Assembly (NCBI RefSeq): GCF_018449575.1
Contig: NZ_JAAVUT010000027.1
Coordinates: 1 to 64,000, forward strand
Source: Sodalis sp. dw_96
Lineage (GTDB): Bacteria > Pseudomonadota > Gammaproteobacteria > Enterobacterales > Enterobacteriaceae
DNA: 64,000 bases
Direction of reading: 5' to 3'
The position numbers were made by a program, and so were the translations under genes. Below the pieces are notes generated by a model. It did no database searches. It saw only the letters and a program-made list of their open reading frames with translations, and was not told the origin of the DNA. This document shows, piece by piece, positions 61,774-64,000 of this stretch. Position 1 is the stretch's first letter, and each line of letters opens with the position of its first letter.

Positions 61774-62050
61774 TATGCCTGGATTACCTTCATACTCTCC
61801 AGTATACAGGTCCGGATCGACGGATTCTGGCGTCCCGGAAGTTACCCCTCCCTATAGGATTAATACACCAAAATCGCCAGACACGGCCAGTGCAGATGCG
61901 CCCCCTCAGAACATAGCGAACGTCATCGCTTCAGCTCTGAAGGATAACAAAATGCAATTAGAGATAACCATCGTCAACAGCCAGACCGGCCAAAAACAGG
62001 TTCTCACTAAGTCAGGACCGAAGGTCACAACGTCATTGAGCTTTCCGTAA
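61774..62050 (+). pseudogene. 3' piece of the IS66-interrupted tail transglycosylase gene
   Basis: Removing the element and one GACAAAGT copy restores one frame: ...NYLDKV joins VMPGLPSYSPVYRSGS and runs to KSGPKVTTSLSFP and stop at 62050. About 92 residues, proline- and threonine-rich linker then a short beta segment (MQLEITIVNSQTGQKQVL). Confidence 0.8.
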
Positions 62051-62154
62051 TTTTTTATTGTAAGTACCTAAAATTCGGTGGATTAAGAATAAAACAGGGA
62101 GCACTATAAATCCTGCCATCGGTATGATGGAAAATAATGTAGGAGCATCCAACG

Positions 62155-62652
62155 GTGAAAATAAGAACAATTCTTATCATGGCGGCTATTTTTTTCTCAA
62201 CACTTTGTCACGCGGCATGGTATACAAAAGTTGATGATGACATTTTCTCAGGCAAAAAAAATGCAATGCTCTTTGGTGATTTGAACTCGGCGAGTTCTTT
62301 ACTCGTTTTTGATTGCTCTCCAGATAATTTGTCGATCTCTTACCTTGAAAAAACAACGGCAGCTGAGATACCCCCGGCTCCTATTGATATGCTCGTGAAG
62401 GTCGATTCAGCGGATGTTGTTAAATTTGACGCTATCATGGGGCGCCGCAATGACACTTACATGTCGATATCAGCGGCAGATAAAGACCTGATCCTAACGC
62501 TACTCTCGCAAATAAAATCAGCAAGAAATAAAATCTTATTAGGTCTTCAGAATACATCTGTTGGGATGAAATTATCATTATCAACCGATGCTCAAGGGTC
62601 TTCAAAAGCTGTTGCCGATTTTGTGACTGCGTGTGGCATCACTCTAAAATAA
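62155..62652 (+). CDS. exported protein of unknown function in the prophage
   Basis: A 165-residue protein with a GTG start (AGGAG ten bases upstream) and a clear signal peptide MKIRTILIMAAIFFSTLCHA. The mature part begins AWYTKVDDDIFSGKKNAMLF and has two Cys (FDCSPDN, TACGITLK) that could form a disulfide. It is AT-rich compared with flanking tail genes, and has its own terminator, features of a phage 'moron' gene that serves the host. Function not recognised. Confidence 0.7.
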   Translation: MKIRTILIMAAIFFSTLCHAAWYTKVDDDIFSGKKNAMLFGDLNSASSLLVFDCSPDNLSISYLEKTTAAEIPPAPIDMLVKVDSADVVKFDAIMGRRNDTYMSISAADKDLILTLLSQIKSARNKILLGLQNTSVGMKLSLSTDAQGSSKAVADFVTACGITLK

Positions 62653-62672
62653 TAAAATATATATCATTGAAC

Positions 62673-62696
62673 AAAACCCTCTTCGGAGGGTTTTTT
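62673..62696 (+). terminator. terminator after the exported-protein gene
   Basis: AAAACCCTC pairs with GAGGGTTTT around a TTCG loop, with further T residues, 21 bases after the stop. Confidence 0.88.
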
Positions 62697-62713
62697 GCTA
62701 TATGGAGTAAAGC

Positions 62714-64000
62714 ATGTCCATATTAAGTGACGAATTATCCTCATTGCTGGGTGGCTCCGGAGATAGTTGGATTTGGTCCGATCATCTGCATGCAGCCTCA
62801 TTCCGCGGCGTCCCCTTCGCCGTGACAACCGGTGATGGTGAGTTCGGCCGCCGCCAGGCGGTGCATGAATACCCCTTCCGAGATTCGGTCTGGGTTGAAG
62901 ACCTGGGACGCTCAACCCGTAAGCTGACGCTGCGCGGGTTCATCATTCAAAGCAGCCTGCTTTATACGGCTGGCGACGTGATGACCCAGCGCGATTCGCT
63001 GGTGGCCGCCTGCGAAACTTCCGGGCCTGGTACGCTTATTCATCCCACGCTGGGCGAGTTGACGGTCAGCATTCCGGCTGGTGGGCTGAAAATCACAGAA
63101 GGCCCGGCCGGCCGCGTATTTGAATTCACCTTGACGGTGATTGAATCGGGACTGAAAGTTTTTGCCCTGACTGATGCCGCCAGCGCCACTTCGACGGTAA
63201 CCACCTCTTATCTCTCTTTGGTATCAAAAATTGCCGCCACGTTTATTTCTGAAGTAAAGGGCGATTTACGTACAGTCACTCAGGCTATCAAGACCCTAAA
63301 AAGCACCGGCAAGTTTTGGTCCAGCATGGTGACCAGCACTGCCGATGAGGCCACCAACCTAAATAACACCCTCAAATCGACATTCGGCAGCACACGATAC
63401 GGGCGATATGAAAATGGTGATGTAGGCGGGAGCGTATCGGGCACGACAGGGAATGTGAGCACGACTGCGGACACGGACGATTATGATGGTCTTGTGGCTG
63501 AAAAAATTGCGACATCAATCGAAAACCGGGCCGCCATAGACGCCTCAACAGCAGCCCTACTGGATTCAACCACTATCGAGGCGTATTCAGCAAATGCCCA
63601 GGCGATTGCGGATGCCATCAATAGTGGGATAGCAAGCCTGAGCGATCTGATCCGTGTTTGGGAGAGCCTGGCCGCTTTCACGGACACTACATACCGCCCG
63701 GCGGTCAGTGACAGTGGGATTGCCGCAGCTGCAAATTATTATTTTGTCGTTCTGGCTGCGGGCGCCATGGCCAACGCTGCCGCGCAGTACTCGCCGTCTA
63801 GTTATGATGATGCGATGAATGTGCTGGCCCGAGTGATCGCCGTGATTGATTCTGTGACCCTAACGGTCGCCAATACAGGCTATGACGATGTCTATCGGGA
63901 AATGCAGGCCCTTAGGGAGGCGGTCGTTACCACCCTGCAGAGTACCGGCGCCAATCTGGCCGATGTTCAGCCGATGAATTTTAGCCGCTCGCTGCCGGCA
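62714..64000 (+). CDS. Mu-type DNA circularization / tail protein (gpN-like), runs off the window
   Basis: An open frame of 429 codons from ATG 62714 (preceded by GGAG) to the last base. The N-terminal part matches the DNA_circ_N family of Mu-like myophages: IWSDHLHAASFRGVPFAVTT, GRRQAVHEYPFRDSVWVEDLG and KLTLRGFI, then HPTLGELTVSIP. The rest is an Ala/Thr/Ser-rich helical region. In Mu this gene follows the tape-measure gene, as here. The protein belongs to the tail/baseplate hub region. The 3' end is not in the window. Confidence 0.85.
   Translation, partial: MSILSDELSSLLGGSGDSWIWSDHLHAASFRGVPFAVTTGDGEFGRRQAVHEYPFRDSVWVEDLGRSTRKLTLRGFIIQSSLLYTAGDVMTQRDSLVAACETSGPGTLIHPTLGELTVSIPAGGLKITEGPAGRVFEFTLTVIESGLKVFALTDAASATSTVTTSYLSLVSKIAATFISEVKGDLRTVTQAIKTLKSTGKFWSSMVTSTADEATNLNNTLKSTFGSTRYGRYENGDVGGSVSGTTGNVSTTADTDDYDGLVAEKIATSIENRAAIDASTAALLDSTTIEAYSANAQAIADAINSGIASLSDLIRVWESLAAFTDTTYRPAVSDSGIAAAANYYFVVLAAGAMANAAAQYSPSSYDDAMNVLARVIAVIDSVTLTVANTGYDDVYREMQALREAVVTTLQSTGANLADVQPMNFSRSLPA

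Noticed and set aside
1-64000. tRNA, rRNA genes and CRISPR arrays
   Set aside because: I looked for cloverleaf-like segments and spaced direct repeats and found none that hold up; the tandem repeats at 18113 and 49037 have no spacers.

Overview
The window reads as chromosomal DNA of an Enterobacterales bacterium. The backbone order metA – metH – yjbB – lysC – pgi – yjbEFGH – ubiCA – plsB/dgkA – lexA – yjbJ – zur – (dusA) is the order of the 90-92 min region of Escherichia coli. The proteins are close to, but clearly diverged from, their E. coli counterparts. A dispersed palindromic repeat with TATACCC...GGGTATA ends is scattered through the intergenic spaces, which suggests a Sodalis/Pectobacterium/Serratia-like lineage. 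The genus is inference; the order is well supported.

Left arm (1-18000), accessory catabolic genes. An alpha/beta hydrolase is divergent from a CGNR-type regulator. A ten-gene minus-strand set (1732-11880) encodes a polar-amino-acid-type ABC importer, a creatinase-like M24 hydrolase, two M20 amidohydrolases, a D-2-hydroxyacid dehydrogenase, a polysaccharide-deacetylase-like protein and an Ldh_2-type dehydrogenase. TGGTATACCA operators and a GntR/FCD regulator (12620-13279) flank it. Next comes a sugar-acid module: split UxaA-like lyase, KdgT-type permease and a PrpR-like sigma-54 activator. Its own -24/-12 promoter lies at 13433-13448, with two GCATCAGCT repeats upstream.

Backbone with replacements (18400-50400). 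metA has three tandem MetJ boxes. Where E. coli carries aceBAK-iclR, this genome has edd and gntK, the latter with a perfect gluconate-repressor operator. Between metH and yjbB sits a second importer module: UTRA-GntR regulator, binding protein, phosphodiesterase-superfamily enzyme, two permeases, ATPase and HAD-IB phosphatase. It runs directly into the Na/Pi transporter gene yjbB and looks like import and dismantling of an organophosphate. lysC has a full lysine riboswitch. psiE-xylE-mal-lamB (between yjbH and ubiC) and dinF (after lexA) are missing relative to E. coli.

Right arm (50400-64000). An RcsA-like regulator and a small membrane protein are followed by a four-gene operon of two MmgE/PrpD proteins, an SDR lacking its catalytic Ser and Tyr, and a GntR regulator; a perfect 16-bp palindrome lies upstream. 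At 56652-56771 a 5' fragment of dusA ends exactly at its RFSVAPMLD motif. This is a known phage attachment point and marks the left end of a degraded prophage. Inside are a PrtN-like activator, a toxin-antitoxin pair, a holin, a lysozyme fused out of frame to a tail transglycosylase gene, and an intact IS66 element with a perfect 8-bp target duplication that splits that gene. A Mu-type DNA-circularization/tail protein runs off the window end.
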